A stretch of DNA of 64,000 nt from Monarcha castaneiventris obscurior (GCA_026261815.1 JAMPIT010000886.1:19636001-19700000), one strand, 5' to 3'; shown: positions 13,632 through 26,835, numbered from the stretch's first letter. The notes: generated by a model not told the origin, from the sequence alone. Translations and numbers: made by a program.

Positions 13632-15041
13632 CTATAGGTTATATACAGGAAGTAAGTAATTAATGAGGCAAACATATTCCTGAAGATAAATCTTAATAAC
13701 GGGTCTGTTAAAGACCTCACCACCATATTCACAGAAGTACTGTGGTTTGAGTTTATGACTGTCAACATGTTTACACCATCAAACCCAAGAAAAGCATTTT
13801 TATTTTCCTGACAGTGCTCCCCAATATCATACAGCTCAAATGTCAAAGTATAGGTCCAAGACTGAGCATTCTGGTTTGGTTTTATTGTCCTTAGAAGTAT
13901 TTCTGATTAGCCTTCTACTGTTCAATAAATTTCACTGCAAATCTAACTCATACCATATTGAAATGGCTCATCTGGATTTGCTATAATGTTAATCTATGCA
14001 GATTGTAATGGGAACAGAAACACAATGACATTTTATGCCATTAAAATAACTCGAAGAAAGAATCACAGTGCAATATTTATATGAATTAGCTGCATCCTTT
14101 AGCCTTAGTCTATCTTTATGATATTAAAGTAAGGAGGAGCTGCAGTTTCTCCAGGCTGAGTGCAGCCGCACCCACAGCTCAGATAGAGAGGCCGTGAGCT
14201 CTAAGGAAGAAATGCCTGTTAGAAAGGAAAAGGGCCCTGCCCTTTGACAAACTGAAATCACTTGTGCTGGATGACAGCCACCTGCTATGCATGTGACATT
14301 CCGAAGTGCACCACTGATACAGCATGCCACATCCACACATTTACACTGTGGCAGCCATAAACACACCACGGCATGGTTAGCCCTGGAAACACGGTATTAA
14401 GGGCTTTTACCAAAGCAGGTTTGAAAGTATTAACAGGTTTTAGTCAGGAGTATAGATAGCAGCAACAAAACAGAGCTGAAAACATATACTACCTCATATT
14501 AAAAATTTTAAAATACTCTATATATAATGATTTCCCCTATTTCGTGGCTTTCATTATGAAGACTGCCTTCTCTAAGAGAGTACAAAAGATACATAAAAAC
14601 ATTGTGCTAAATAAAATAACACCATATATTCAGATCCCCTCATATCCCAGGCAATAAAAGTCTAACTGACATGATTCCCTCATGGAATACAATGTGGGGT
14701 TTTCGTATGTACAGGACAAAAAGGTAGAAGACTTCCAGCTTTGTAGGTTTTACAGTCACTGGCACATGAGAAGCCCAAAACAATGTAAACAATGTAAAAA
14801 GTTATTCCAACTTTACTTACATAAGTACTAGAACAAGTGCCACAAAAAACTGAGGTACTTTTCCAAAGCCAGGTGGTTTCTGCCAGAGGTGTTTCTACCT
14901 GCTGCGACAGAAAGCAACAACTCAAGGTAACCTACCAGATGTGTGTGAGTGCTCCATCGGGCATTACGCTTTATGGCTCCCACCACCGCGTTGATTTCAC
15001 CTTGAACGATGTAAATGTTCTTATCCACCATCCTGACACTT
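13565..15041 (-). CDS. GBF1: GBF1, 5' coding part (partial gene, runs off left edge)
   Basis: Golgi brefeldin A-resistant guanine exchange factor 1 is a large Sec7-domain protein that loads Arf1 with GTP at the cis-Golgi and ER-Golgi intermediate compartment, allowing COPI coat recruitment. Only the N-terminus lies here. Two minus-strand exons join in frame to encode 54 residues, starting MVDKNIYIVQGEINAVVGAI and continuing through ARWSTHTHL to DEERDPLLHSF. From memory this is nearly identical to vertebrate GBF1 and belongs to the N-terminal dimerisation (DCB) region; the Sec7 domain would be far downstream. The protein is about 1,850 residues in mammals, so most of the gene lies left of position 1. 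I did not find the next expected exon (LSEIEPNVFLRPFLEVIR-like) in 1-13564, so intron 3 probably exceeds 13.5 kb. The gene is divergent from PITX3, as in human. Confidence 0.93.
13632..14935 (-). other. GBF1: GBF1 intron 2
   Basis: This 1.3-kb GT-AG intron lies between the two identified coding exons. I see no repeat or regulatory signature in it. Confidence 0.88.
14936..15041 (-). CDS. GBF1: GBF1 exon 2 (start-codon exon)
   Basis: The acceptor is TTTTCAG ending at 15042, followed by 10 bases of 5' UTR (15032-15041) and the ATG at 15031. Thirty-two codons follow, ending in HTHL, and the donor CTG/GTAGGT begins at 14935. The exon ends in phase 0. The start was chosen because the reading frame begins with the conserved MVDKNIYI of vertebrate GBF1 and the acceptor lies only 10 bases upstream. 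A non-coding first exon must therefore lie further upstream, in or near the GC island at 20.2-21.3 kb. Confidence 0.94.
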
Positions 15042-18000
15042 CTGAAAATAAAGGTAATTCAAATTAATCTCTAGCCTCTCAGGGTAATTGTCTTCCTCAG
15101 ATGAAATGAAGTTGACCCTAATCAAGAGAAGACCTGCAGTGATGCAAGGAACTCTTTCAGATTTGCTTTGTGCATGCATTAAATACAAGTTATTGCAAGT
15201 AACAAATACAAGTATTTCATCAAAATAAAAACACTTTTCCATAGTGTTTTCAAAACCATGACAGCAGACAGTTAGTTCGAACAGGACCTTTGTAATGCAA
15301 GAGATCACTTTGCCAAGACACATTCCTCATTTTTTTTCCAGTCTATATAAGTTCATAGAAAGATAAGGTGTTGGGGTACCAGGACAGACATCCATGACAA
15401 TGCAGTAACACATGCATCTCCAGCACTTGAGCAAATTCCTGCAGCCCGACCTGGAACACAAAGCTAACCTTGTACTCTCTTAATAAGCATCAGTGGGTTG
15501 AATAAACTGGACGGAGCAAACTTCTTTGGGACTTAAAACATTGACAAAATAAATTTGTAACAGATGTTAATTTCACACTTGCTTCGCAAAACAAAGCTTT
15601 CAAGAAAGCAGGAAAGTAAGAAAGACATAAGACCCCACAAAGAAATGAGCAAAGCTCAAGACAAAACTGGATGGAATGCGGGAAGAAAAAGTGAGAAAGC
15701 TAAAGGCAGACACTCTCCTGTAGTCTGAGGTCTTTCAGGGAAAAAACTTAAACTGATGCACCCAGAAAGAGGCAGAAAAGTGGGAAAGAAATTAAAAGCA
15801 AGAAATATTTGTAATAGTCAGAGAAAAAGAAACGAAGTGTGAACTACTGTGGGATTGTTCTCTTTATATTAGCTGTAGCCCAGATACAGTCGAGCATAAA
15901 GAAATAAGAATGAAGGGGAATGAAAAGACACAAATGTTTATAAATAATAAACAGGACTTATACAGAAGCCAAAGAGTCAGATGGTAACACATCTGCAAAT
16001 GAGAAGGACATAGTGAAATGGTAGCCAAATAATGAGACTTTTTCAAAAGAATGAAAGGAAAATTACTCCAGCTTGGAATCACAACAGGTCATCCATAGGG
16101 AAGCAAAAGATTGGAAACAGGTGAAACATTGATCCTAACACTTCCCATCTGACAGGTTCATTTAAAGGACTCAGCTGGGAAGGGGAGGCAGGGGTAATAA
16201 AATACAGAGAATATGAGAAGGACTTTTGCCCACGTAACAAAAGCAAAGCTGGAAGGAAATGGTTTTGGTGGATTACTCAAGACCTCAGAAAGACCACCAC
16301 AGAAATTTCAGAACATACATCCTGGATCTGTCAGGCTTCACATTAATTAACATGTCTGAATTATCAACAACGCTTCAAATACACAAATATCCCCTGAATG
16401 AAAGAGATTAATTTGTTTCAGGACTCCATAAATAATGGAAAGAAAGTAAACTATTACAAAAAGATACCTTATCAAAGGATAGCATCAGATTATGTGCTTC
16501 ATTTTTTCATGTGTTTGCAATAGAATGAATAATCTTATGGCAAAATTGTTTATTTCATTAAATGAATTATACATAATGGTATTCCCAGGTGTAAAACAAT
16601 AATTTAAGGGCAAAGACAAAAGTATTTTGTAAGAACAGTCATGACAGACAAATAGTGCAAACAAGTAATTTGCTTGTGCCCTGAAGAGCAAAGGTGTACA
16701 TCCTTCCTCCACAGCTGTATATAACAGAACCACCAATACACTTCCTACTCATGTGGCTAATGCCTGAGAGATGTTCCCATCCTCAAGAGTAAATTATTTC
16801 ATATATTATTCATATGATTGCATTGAAATACCATTGATCACAATTTTTTCTATTTCACTTTATTGTCCTTGTTTTAGTACAAGGCACGAATGGGAGATTT
16901 CTCCTTCACGTAAAATTCCTTGCTAATTTATTTTTTCTTTCAGTAATTCTATCCTTTTTCCTATTTCTATATCAGCAGTTTCAGGGCTCAAAACTCTGGT
17001 CCATTGAAGTACTTCTGAAGAAATACTTTATACATTCATATATGTCAAACCTAAGTTTTTCCTGTCTTCACTTTCCTGTCACACTGCTACAGAACAGTAT
17101 TGAACATGTAAACTGGGCAGCACCATTCCAGGCATTTAGCAAACTGACATGGAAACATTATTTCAAAAAGCATGTAAATACCAGACATACCTATTACAAA
17201 CCTTGCACATATATAGATACTCAATAGTTTTGACAGTATTTGAAGTGATGCCAAAGCTTAAATGCTCTTCTGCATACTACTGAATCTGCTTGTAGGACTC
17301 CTATTTCTTCTCCTCTATTTTTAACATAAAATAATTAAGATTTTAAAGTTTGTTAAACTCTCTTTCTGAATGCAGAAGACTTAAAATACCCAGCTAACTG
17401 CAAGTAGCAAAATATGAAGAAAACAGACAAAAACTTCCAACACACACCTTTTCCTTCTAACCTGATCCTTTCAAGCAAGGGTGCAAAAACTCCTTGTTAC
17501 TTGGCAGGGCTCTCCTGACATTAAAACCCTGCAAAAGCTAGGGGAGTATTTCATTGCTAACTGTCTGAGAAGACTCCATGAAAATGCACTCCTTTCCTCA
17601 CTGCAGATTCCATTAAATAGAACTTTATCCAAAAGTACAAAAATTCACTTTATGCATGCCAAGAAACTCTCTTGACCAATGCAACTGAACCAACCTATGA
17701 TGCTGGGGATGCAAACTCACACTCAGACCTCTGAACATCAAACATACAGTTCACTTTCCCACCAACACTGGGTAGAGATGGAGGGAAATAGTGCTTTATA
17801 TTTAAGCTTGCAGCTACCCAAGCAATAGCATACACACATTCCAAAGTTAACCACAAATCCAAATTTCCTCACGTATGCAAAGGACCTTTGCAACTTCATG
17901 TTGGAGAAGGAAGCAGAAAATAACTACAGAGTGAGCAGGAAAGATACACAACTATTTTCAGAGATGCACCTTTTAAGCTAAGTCCACCAAAAGCACCATC

Positions 18001-20190
18001 CATCCATGTAAAAATTAAAGTTTATTTCAAGTAATGGATATAGCTAAAATAAACTCCGAACTTCCCAAGGGTACCCCTTTTAAATGACTAGATAATTTCT
18101 GTATGTGTTCCTTCAACTGTATCATCACCACAAGCAACAGCTGATCACACTTTAGAGCTCAGTATAGATGTCCTGTATTAAAAGAAGTTTTAAGATAGAA
18201 ATGAATGCTGTGAAGCAGCAGAGAAAAAAGTTACACGACTGACCAGACCAGTACTGAATGATGAGCTGGGTTTACAAGAGCATGGTGGAAGTCAAGCAAA
18301 ACCACTAGATGTTTGTTCAACTTAGAGAAAAAAAATGTTAACATGAATTCAGGCTTACTGTTACAAAGGTATGGTCTGAAGAATGGGATATCATAAAACT
18401 CTTGGTTGAACAGGTTAACAGAACTAATACTGAAGATCATTAAAAATTTTGAAACAACCTCTCTAGCAAAGGCACTGTTTCAATAACTCTTGACCTCAAA
18501 TCAAGAATGCGTGCCTTTCTTGCAAGCAACCTTTAATCAAACACAAAAAGACAGTGGACTTAATACAGAAACAAATGGATTCTGTTCTGTGATCTTAAGT
18601 TAGGGAAAAGAAAAAATAAAAAAGGTACCTACTAAATTTCAAATGCTTTTTAGCTCCTTAACCCTTCAGTTAGTTGTACATAAACTCCTGTTTCTTTGTC
18701 AAGACAGATCCACACATCTGCTTAAAACTGCAGACTAGTCCTCAGACATGCTCCTGCACAGAAGTTCACCACAGGCAGCACGGTGAAAATGACAGCTCCA
18801 AACCAAGGCAACAAGGTGCCCAGGCCACCACGAGAGGAAGGGAGGCAGTTAACTTTCACAGCCTCACTGATAACAGCACTGGGAACACTAAGTGGGAAAA
18901 GGCCGATGCCTAATCACGTCATAAAAGAACAAAAGCTCACACTCATAACCTTCTCAAAACCTTCAACAGTGTTCTATGGACAATAATTATCACTATTCCA
19001 AGACTTCTGAAATAGCATCACACGTAGAATCTTCATATAAAAACACTGACACGATTTACACCTGCAAATACTATTTTACACATGCACTGAACACTCCATT
19101 CATCAACCTCAGAACCTGTTACCCCTACACATCCCAACGCATAGGAACCCAAATGATTCCTGAGGATTACCACAGGACGTCTTGGGTATGGTTTTAAGAA
19201 ACACTCCCTCTTCAGCAGCAAAATGTCTGCAACTCTTCTGGAAACAAGCAAGAGTTAGCATCAGAAGCAACAATGTCTGGCAGACTTCCATCAAGTCACT
19301 TCTTCCTATCATTAACTTTAGCCTTCAGCCATGGCAACTGATTTAAACCCAGTGAAACTACTCCAATAAACAGCAGTAATGACAAACAACATAACTACAA
19401 CATAGAAAGGTAATATTTCAAAGTAAGCTTCTCTTGACCTAAATTTTCACTATTTATGATAATACAGGAATAATCTACATAGCCTCTGACCTAGATTTGG
19501 CCACCAGAGTCCTGATACAATACACTGCTACCAAAACAGAACACACAACCACGAATCACAACAACTCTTGACTATCTCACAGCCAGCTAGGTTTCCCAGA
19601 AGCCCAACTGGCAATGAAAAAGCTCATTTTCTTCCTCCTAAACCTCACATGGAAGGTACATTAACCTCTACAGGGAAATTCAACTAGCTCAGTTTTTTCA
19701 AGTAGTAACTGTTCTGAAAAAAGCACCACAGGCAGCAAAAGTTCAGAGAACTCAGGATGGTTCTCCAAAGGCTATCTCCAAATGCCTGAACAAATGTGAT
19801 ATAAAGCAATAATTTGTAAGTATGGAAAGGAACTGTGCAGTCCTGGGCATTTAATGCAATTCTGGGCGTTTAAGAATGCTCTTTAAAAGATAAGCAGTGG
19901 CAACACGGTAGGGCTGGCACATCAGAAAGGAAGAAAGGGACAAGCTTCTCTCCAAGCCTCCACATTCAGCTGCAATAGTGAGACAGGGCCTAGGAATCAA
20001 GAAGAGAAAGGCAAGTCGCATTTACCTGTCAAAACTGCATAGCAAAAATGAAACCTAAGGTTAATATGGTGAGGGGCATTTTCTTCCAATTACTTCATCT
20101 TGTTGAAACTATGAAACACGCCACCAGACGAACTCATGACATACACTCTTAAGGGAGCTCTGAGCTTTCGCCTGCACCAGCCACGGAGCT
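15042..20190 (-). other. GBF1: GBF1 intron 1
   Basis: This AT-rich sequence lies between the start-codon exon and the GC-rich promoter island. No coding exon is expected, since exon 1 is non-coding in relatives. I see no transposon or RNA gene in it. The right boundary is approximate because the donor of exon 1 could not be placed; one candidate is ACAG/GTAAAT with its exon end at 20026. Confidence 0.65.
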
Positions 20191-21310
20191 GACCATGTGC
20201 CAGGAAAAGCCTGTCTCCACCGATCCCAAGCAGCAAGCCACCGTGGCGCACGGGGAGCGGGTGCCTGTGCAGGTGCAGCGCCCGCCCTGCCCGGCCCCGA
20301 GCGCTGACCCCGCTGCTCCCCGACGCCCGCAGCCCGCGGCGGCGGCTGCCAGGCGGGCCCGTGCGCCCCCCGCCCCGTGGGCACCGTCACGCGTGTCGGT
20401 CCCGGCCCGGCCGCAGGGGCGGCGGCCCCGACCCGCGCCCGGCCCCCGGGGCTGCCCCGCTGCCGTGCCCGCCCCCCGCCGGCCCCGCACGGCTCCCCCG
20501 CCGCCGCCGCTCTCCCGCCCGCCCCCACGTCGCGACACTATCGCGACAGGCGGCCGCTGCCCGGCACTGACCCCCGCATCCAAAATGGCGGCGCCTGCTC
20601 CCCGCGGCGGCGGCCGCTTCACATAACCGGGCGGGCGGCACGGCGGGCGGGAGGGCTCGGCCCGCCCCCTGTCCGCCCCTCCCTCCCGGCGGCGGCGGAG
20701 GCGAGGCCGCGGAGCGCGGGGTCCGCGGGGCACGGGCAGGGACACCGGCCCCGCTCTCTCGCACTGACGTGGAAACCGGCGCACCGGGCCCCGCTGCCTG
20801 GTTACTGCGCAGACGGACAGCGCGGACAGCCAACCCGCGCGCGGTGCGCCGCGCAGCTCCCCGCCATGCCCAATGGGAACGCGGCCTGCCACCGGAGGAG
20901 GCGGGCCCTGCGGTGACAGCGGCGGGGAGCCAATGAGAGGCCAGAGGGTGGAACCGGCGGAGCGCTGGCCAATCGCGGTGCGGTGCGGCGCCGCAGCCGC
21001 GCCCGAGCGGGCGCAGCCAGGGCGGCCGGGCGGAAGGCGGCGGGACGGCTGCCCTCGCAAAGCATTGTGGGGCGGGCCGCCGCTGGCCGCTCCCCGGGGC
21101 GTGAGGGGAGCCGCGGCCGCCCCGAGTGAGGGCTGTGCCGGTGCCGGTGCCAGCGCTGGGGCTGCACGGCCCGCCGTGCTCCTCGAGGGTTTCCCGACTT
21201 GTTCTACAGCCTCTTGCAGCTCCTCCGCTGGAGCCGATTGGGAGATGATGCCCTGCGAGCGTTCTGCTCCCTCCTGAACGCCTCCCCGTGTCACAGCTCT
21301 GCTGCTCGCC
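20190..21310. promoter_or_regulatory. GBF1: GBF1 CpG-island promoter
   Basis: The sequence becomes strongly GC- and CpG-rich across this stretch, bordered by AT-rich DNA. Visible elements are three CCAAT boxes in plus orientation (20870-20874, 20930-20934, 20969-20973), a YY1-type AAAATGGCGGC (20582-20592), a CRE-like TGACGTGG near 20765, and a ZNF143-type CCCACAATGC read on the minus strand (around 21058-21073). This is a housekeeping, TATA-less architecture, as expected for GBF1, whose coding start lies 5.5 kb away on the minus strand. Several CCAAT boxes plus YY1 in plus orientation also allow divergent transcription. The exact start site and exon 1 are not resolvable by eye. Long open frames here are a by-product of high GC and are not called as genes. 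Confidence 0.78.
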
Positions 21311-24300
21311 GTGAGTGAGCAGGGGGATTCAAAGCTCAGAGTGCCGCTGGTACGAGACCACGCACGGCAGCGCCCGGAGGAACTCGCCGCTTCTCCTCTC
21401 TCCGCAGCCCTGCTCCCCAGTAACTCTCCTCCGACCTGTACAGAGCTGACTCTGCTCAATTTGGGACACAAGCCATGTGCTGCAGCCTTCGTTCATCCAG
21501 CCCAGCGATCCCGGCAGACAGAGACCACCATGGAGTTCAACTGCTCTATGAAGCCACTTCACTGGCCCGCTCTTTGCAGCAAAAACAGTCACAGCTTTGT
21601 AGCTGTGCAGCGCTTGGTGAAATAAATTCGTGGTGCTGCTCCCACCTTCCCATGCGCTTTCTATGTGTATGCCCCCAGTTGCAATGCTCTGTACTTTAAA
21701 GGCAGTAATTTGCAGGGGTCACTCTACTTGTTTAAGCCTGTGCCCACTGAACTTGGGACAGAGGACAGAAGGTCCTTGCAGTTATCTTACAGTTCTATAG
21801 CTCTAGGATCTTCAGTCAGGTCAGCCTGGGGATGGCTTGTGGCAGATATTAGAGTGGTTAATGCAACAGCTACCCCAAAATCTTACACTTTGTAGGGAAA
21901 ACACAAATGACGAGGCTAGAGGAAAGTGAAAGGGTCAAAAAGTATTCATTTACTTTAAATCACAACTTCATCTACTGCAGCGTGTCTGAAGGAGGAAAGT
22001 TCTCAGACAAAGGCTCAAGGGAACATCCAACAGGACTGATCCCTGGCCAGCCAAATACAAATCTGAGGCTGACTCCAATGCCACCCTAAAAAATGGCCAG
22101 ATATCATCACGTATCAATAGCTGTCACACTATTGCCTGATCAAGATTCAGCATGTCTTACATTGAAACTGCCATTACCTCCCAGCTCTAACACTGCGAGG
22201 GGACCTTCTTCAGCTGGGCTTTTACCTGGCAGCATGTAGTCTTTGGATTTGGAAGTTTAAGCTGTAACTGCATTAAGCAGCCACATTCACTAGAGGTGAA
22301 ACAAGAAAGAGCATGCCCCAGTGGTCTAGCCACAGGCTCAGAAGCTGAGATGTATCTCTCCAGCCTCTGCTGCAGCCATGGTAAATGCAGTTTATCTTGA
22401 GTTTCTCAGCTATAAAACTGACGGTCAAATACTCACCGAGCCCAGATTTCAAATGCCACCTGAGCAATGAGTGAAGGTTTGCAGAACAAGCAAATTATTT
22501 GCTAATGCTTTCTCCTTGCCTTTTGCCCCACTCCAAAGTGGGGCAGACAGCTAACAGCCTGGTGGTATTTGCCAGACATTTTGAAATTCACAGGAGTTCA
22601 TCTGCCACTCCATCTATCTGCTCTCTGCTCCAGAAAGGGGATTTCAGGTGCTGGCGTAGCCACTGTACACCTTGCAGCTCAGTCCAGGTCTGTCAAGCCT
22701 GCCTGACGTGCCCAGAATGGGTCTGGACCCCCTTCCATACCTTCTTGTTCAGTGCCTGCTGTATAGCTCAGGCTCCCACCTTGTCTGATCTGGTGAATTG
22801 AACCCTGCTAAGCTGTTATTTATGGAAGCCTGTCACGGAGCTTGAAACCAAGCCAGGCAGGAGCCTTCTGCTTCACCCGAATGCATCTTAGTGCATTAAT
22901 AAAGAGCAAACATTGCAATGTGCTTTGCATTTTTACTTACAATCCAGCACTGCATTGTCTGGAGAGAAAACAATGTGGTATGGCCCCACACTGCCTGGGG
23001 AGGAGAGTTCACTCACACGCACTACATCACTGCGTTAGTCAGCCCTCAGACAGCCCAGCACCACCCTGGCTGCACAGAAAATCCTGCTGATGTGACAGTG
23101 TGGCACCAACATCCCCAACTTGGCAGCATTGGGGAGACCTGGATTGCCTGGACTGCATGATCCAGCAGTGTTTGAAATGAGTGGTGCACAGCTATGGGCA
23201 CACGTGGGCAAGTGGGAGCACTCTGCACCAAAAGATCCAGGTGCAGGAGAATCCCTTGTCCCTTTATTTCCAAGATAATGCACTAGTTCTTACACATGGC
23301 ACAGTACAAGAAACCAAAGATCAGACAAGCAGTCTGTGCAAATCCCCCAGGTTCCTGCTATCTGGGCAGGAAAGCTCGGCTTTATCTTCACTGCAAAGAT
23401 GCAGCTTTTCTGCAGCTTCTGTCTTGAGTGTTCCTCCTTAGCCCACAAGGAGCATATGGAAGGGCTGCAAACTCACCAAACCCACTGACAATCATCCCCT
23501 CAGGCCTTGCCCAGGTACCTGGTCAGCTCACCTGCTTTCATCTGAGACACCCGAGCAGCCAGCCCCTTGCAAAGGGTAGTGTATCCATGTCACACCAACT
23601 GCCTGCCTTTGGTGAGACTGTCAGAAATCCACGCTGCCAGCCACCTGCACCTCTGCAATCTGCACCAACCTTGTACAGTCCATTACTCTTGCTCACGCAC
23701 TGCCAGTTCATGGTTCTCTTCAGAGCCCAGATATCAGACCCATAGGCACTTATAACACAGAAGTTTTCCAGCAGGTTAAGTAGTCTGAGAGAGATTAAAT
23801 TTCTTCTCCTCCTCTTGGAGGTTTTGATGTTTCTCAGACGCTTAGTAAGGTCTCCAAAAGAGGGGAGAAAGATGGAGTTTCTCAGAAAGTACAAGCAGTT
23901 GTCATGGCTAGAAACTATGTGCAGCCACTCTCCCCAGAGCTAAGCATCCCAAAACCACAACTGAACATGTGCAGAACACAGTGAGTGTTTCTAAGCAGCT
24001 GCTCCTTTCCAGAGCAAGCTCAGGTAGAGATTAGCCCAAAGCCAGCTGAAGAATCTCCAAAGGAAAACTGATGTGCTGCATCTGACACAACCTGAACTCA
24101 GGTCAGGACCTACAACTAAAGCAACAGAGCTGCTTTTGCAGAAACAATTGAAAGTATTAAAGCCCTTCTCTGGAAACTACACAAACTATTAAAAACTGTA
24201 CAAACTATACAAAGTACAACATTAAAGCTTCAGAGCAGACTCCTAAATCTAAAATACCCTGCCAGCTCTTCAGCTTAGCCTGTGTCTCCAGAACACTCCT

Positions 24301-24419
24301 GCACTTCCCAGTGACATCAAACTCCCCCCAGTGAACTTCCCAATGCAATGTTTTCATTGTCTCTTCTTGGCCAAGGCAAGCCATACCTTTTTGGCAGGAG
24401 CAAGCCGGGCTAAGTTAGT

Positions 24420-24840
24420 CACATCTTTGTCACTTCTTGGCTAGACTACAGCTATGTGATACACCTGGGCATGAAGCCCACAGTGCTTGTCAAATGCCAA
24501 GTAGAAGAGCATGGTGCAGTAGGAGCCCTGGCTGCCACAAGTGCATCAAACCTACCTCTGCTCCCTAGGCCACCTTTTGGCATGAAAACCAAGCCACATT
24601 CAAGCTTGTGTCCTGATCTTTAAGGCATTTGGTGGCATGGACCCAGCATGGCTAAAAGATCAGTTAAGACACAAAGATGGAAACCGTGATCATAAACAAC
24701 TCCACCACTCTCTAAGAGCAGTGGACCCATCCAGCATGAGGACCATGTTTGCCTGTGGCAGACGGTCTTCTTTGAGAACAAACTCTTCTCAGCTGGTGAA
24801 AAAGGAAGGGTGTCTAAGATGCTGAGTAATTCCCTTATTT
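24420..24840 (+). repeat. Ancient LINE reverse-transcriptase relic (CR1/L2-like)
   Basis: In plus orientation, with one apparent frameshift, the DNA reads FKLV then LIFKAFGGMDPAWLKDQL. This resembles the conserved FKLLVLIFKALxGLxPxYLxDLL stretch of the C-terminal ORF2 region in CR1/L2-clade LINEs. Upstream, CTAGACTACAGC and CTGGGCATGAAGCCC fit the LDYCNxLYLGxPxK segment. It has stops and frameshifts and is not functional. The family assignment is from memory and was not aligned. Confidence 0.5.
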
Positions 24841-25779
24841 TGCATATCCCATCTCTCTGCCAAGACATGAATCAGGGCCACTCTTGGTTTAGTTTGCTTT
24901 TGCATTTTTTTTCTTTTCTAATTTATTTTATCTAAAATAGTAATGTCGGTCTCCTGAACCCGTGTGAAGTCCTTGGTCTCTTCCCCAGCAATGAAGTCTC
25001 CTGCTGGCAAGACAAGATGCACTACAGCTAAGAGTTCTTGGCACTAACCAACAAGATCTACATTTCAACAACAAACACTGGAGCCCTCCCTCCCAAAGAG
25101 ACCCTTCAGGGGTCAGTCCAGCAGTTGCATTGAGGATGCCTTGATGACAGACTCCTTCTGCAGGTCCCTGGGTGGTCTAATCCAGCAGTCTTTACACTGT
25201 GCTCCACAGGGAACCAACTTGGGACATAGTGCCCAAGGGAAATAGCTAAAAATACATTTGTTTCATTATTACTTGTAAGTGTAAGCACAAACTGTATTTG
25301 CTGCAGGCTACTGATGGTGAAAGGTTTGGAGGGAGAGGGAGAGGGAGGCAATTGAAAATAAGGTCCCTTCATTGCTGCAGACCTTGTGCAGGATTTTCAA
25401 CTTCCCTGTGGCATGTGGTGATAGAGACAAACTGCCCTGTGAAAAATGCTAGTGCTGTTATACAGTGTCTGCTTTTCTTAATGGAGACAAGCCTATGCTG
25501 GGGTGGATTAAAATCTGAGCTAGAAAGAGATGTGGTCTAGCTTGCTGTCATTTTTGGCAGGCAAAAGAGCAGTAAGGCAAACACAAGCTCCAGATTACTA
25601 CCATTAAAAAACCATGGTAATTTCTCACAAGTGTGTCAACATTGTGATTCCTTTTAAATTCTGTGTGTTTCTACTGAATTAACACGTTAGTGCATGTTTT
25701 TGAACTGTAATCCATAATGCCTGGGTCTGCTTAACCTCCTTTTACATCCTGTGTTGCTTCGTATGCATTTGTCTTCCCA

Positions 25780-25965
25780 TACATATCTATATGTCATGTT
25801 ATGCATTTATGAGACTCCATAAATATGGCTGGTAAATCATTCAGGGTTAAAATTCACTGCTATTTTCACATTATTTCCTAATCTTTAAAATATGTCAGTG
25901 GAAGAGCTTGAGGGTGACCTTTGACATCATAAATTGGAGAGCAGGTTGACATGGGAATGACCTCA
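25780..25965. promoter_or_regulatory. AT-rich candidate PITX3 upstream regulatory block
   Basis: AT-rich DNA includes TGACCTTTGACA at 25915-25926. Its reverse complement contains AAAGGTCA, the monomer site of NR4A receptors (NBRE), inside a DR1-like pair of hexamers. TAATCT-type homeodomain cores lie close by. The block is about 1.1 kb upstream of the proposed PITX3 start site. Function is inferred from motifs only. Confidence 0.35.
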
Positions 25966-26835
25966 AGAAAATCAGACCGTAGAATGTGTGCATCGAGCTC
26001 CCTAAGAGCCTGACAGGGATAAACCTCTCCCCTGGGCTCCCAGAGCAGGACAGAAAAGCTAAGCCCGGCTTCTACAAACTTCTCCCTGTAAGCACTGGAA
26101 GAGAGGAGACCCGTTTAGTTGGAGTAAAATGTGCGTGCCAACATATTCAAGGCTTGGTGTATCAGGTACAAGCATTTGGGAACATTTCAAGGAGTGATCG
26201 CACCCTGCACTCCTGCACCGGGATTTTGCCGTGAACTTCAGTAGAAGCCAGGCTGGAATCTAAACTACAAGCAGCATTTGGGCTCCAGAAGACCCATCGG
26301 TGGGCTGGAGCGCGATGTTTCTCGCACAGCCGGCAGCCTCCGTGTCCCGGTAGGAGCGGCATAGTATTGGCAGAGAAGCGCTTCCCGGTACCGCCTAGAG
26401 CCGCAACAGTGCGTGCGGTAACCACCCTGAGATTAAACATCCCCTGCAGCTGCTGCTCCGTCGTGCAGGGGAACGCTTCCAGCTGCTTCCAGCTGACTAC
26501 GGACTTGGTTCCCCCCAAAAAACCTCTGTCTGGCCGGTGGCTCTAACTGCAAAACCCGAGCAGGCTCGCCGCGCCAGTACTGAGCGGAGCGGATGCTCGG
26601 CGCGGGCTGCAGAGTAGCGGATGGCCAAGCACTGAACCAGGCGCGCAGCATGTGCGGCGATAAGAGCAGCACATCGGTGTCCATGTGCAGGAGGACCGTG
26701 TCCATACGGCCGGGGCTGGCGGCGCACGGAGCTCCGCGCCGGGACACGGCCCCGCACCCGCTCCGCCGCTCACCCTGCGCGCCGCGCGGACGGGGCGGGG
26801 CCAGCGCGGGGGGCGAGGCCTACCGCCCGCCTCGG

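Larger units (their letters stand above)
21311..26540. other. Spacer between divergent GBF1 and PITX3
   Basis: No coding exon is supported in this 5.2-kb interval. It holds an old LINE relic (about 24420-24840) and, near 25780-25960, an AT-rich block with a nuclear-receptor type site. The remainder shows no clear structure. Regulatory sequence for PITX3 is expected here because the gene is tissue-restricted and this is its immediate upstream region, but that is inference. Confidence 0.6.

Noticed and set aside
20109..21625. Long open frames on both strands in the GBF1 GC island, up to 440 codons on the minus strand
   Set aside because: The composition is almost entirely Ala, Gly, Pro and Arg, several frames overlap, and there is no family resemblance. 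This is what high GC content produces by chance.
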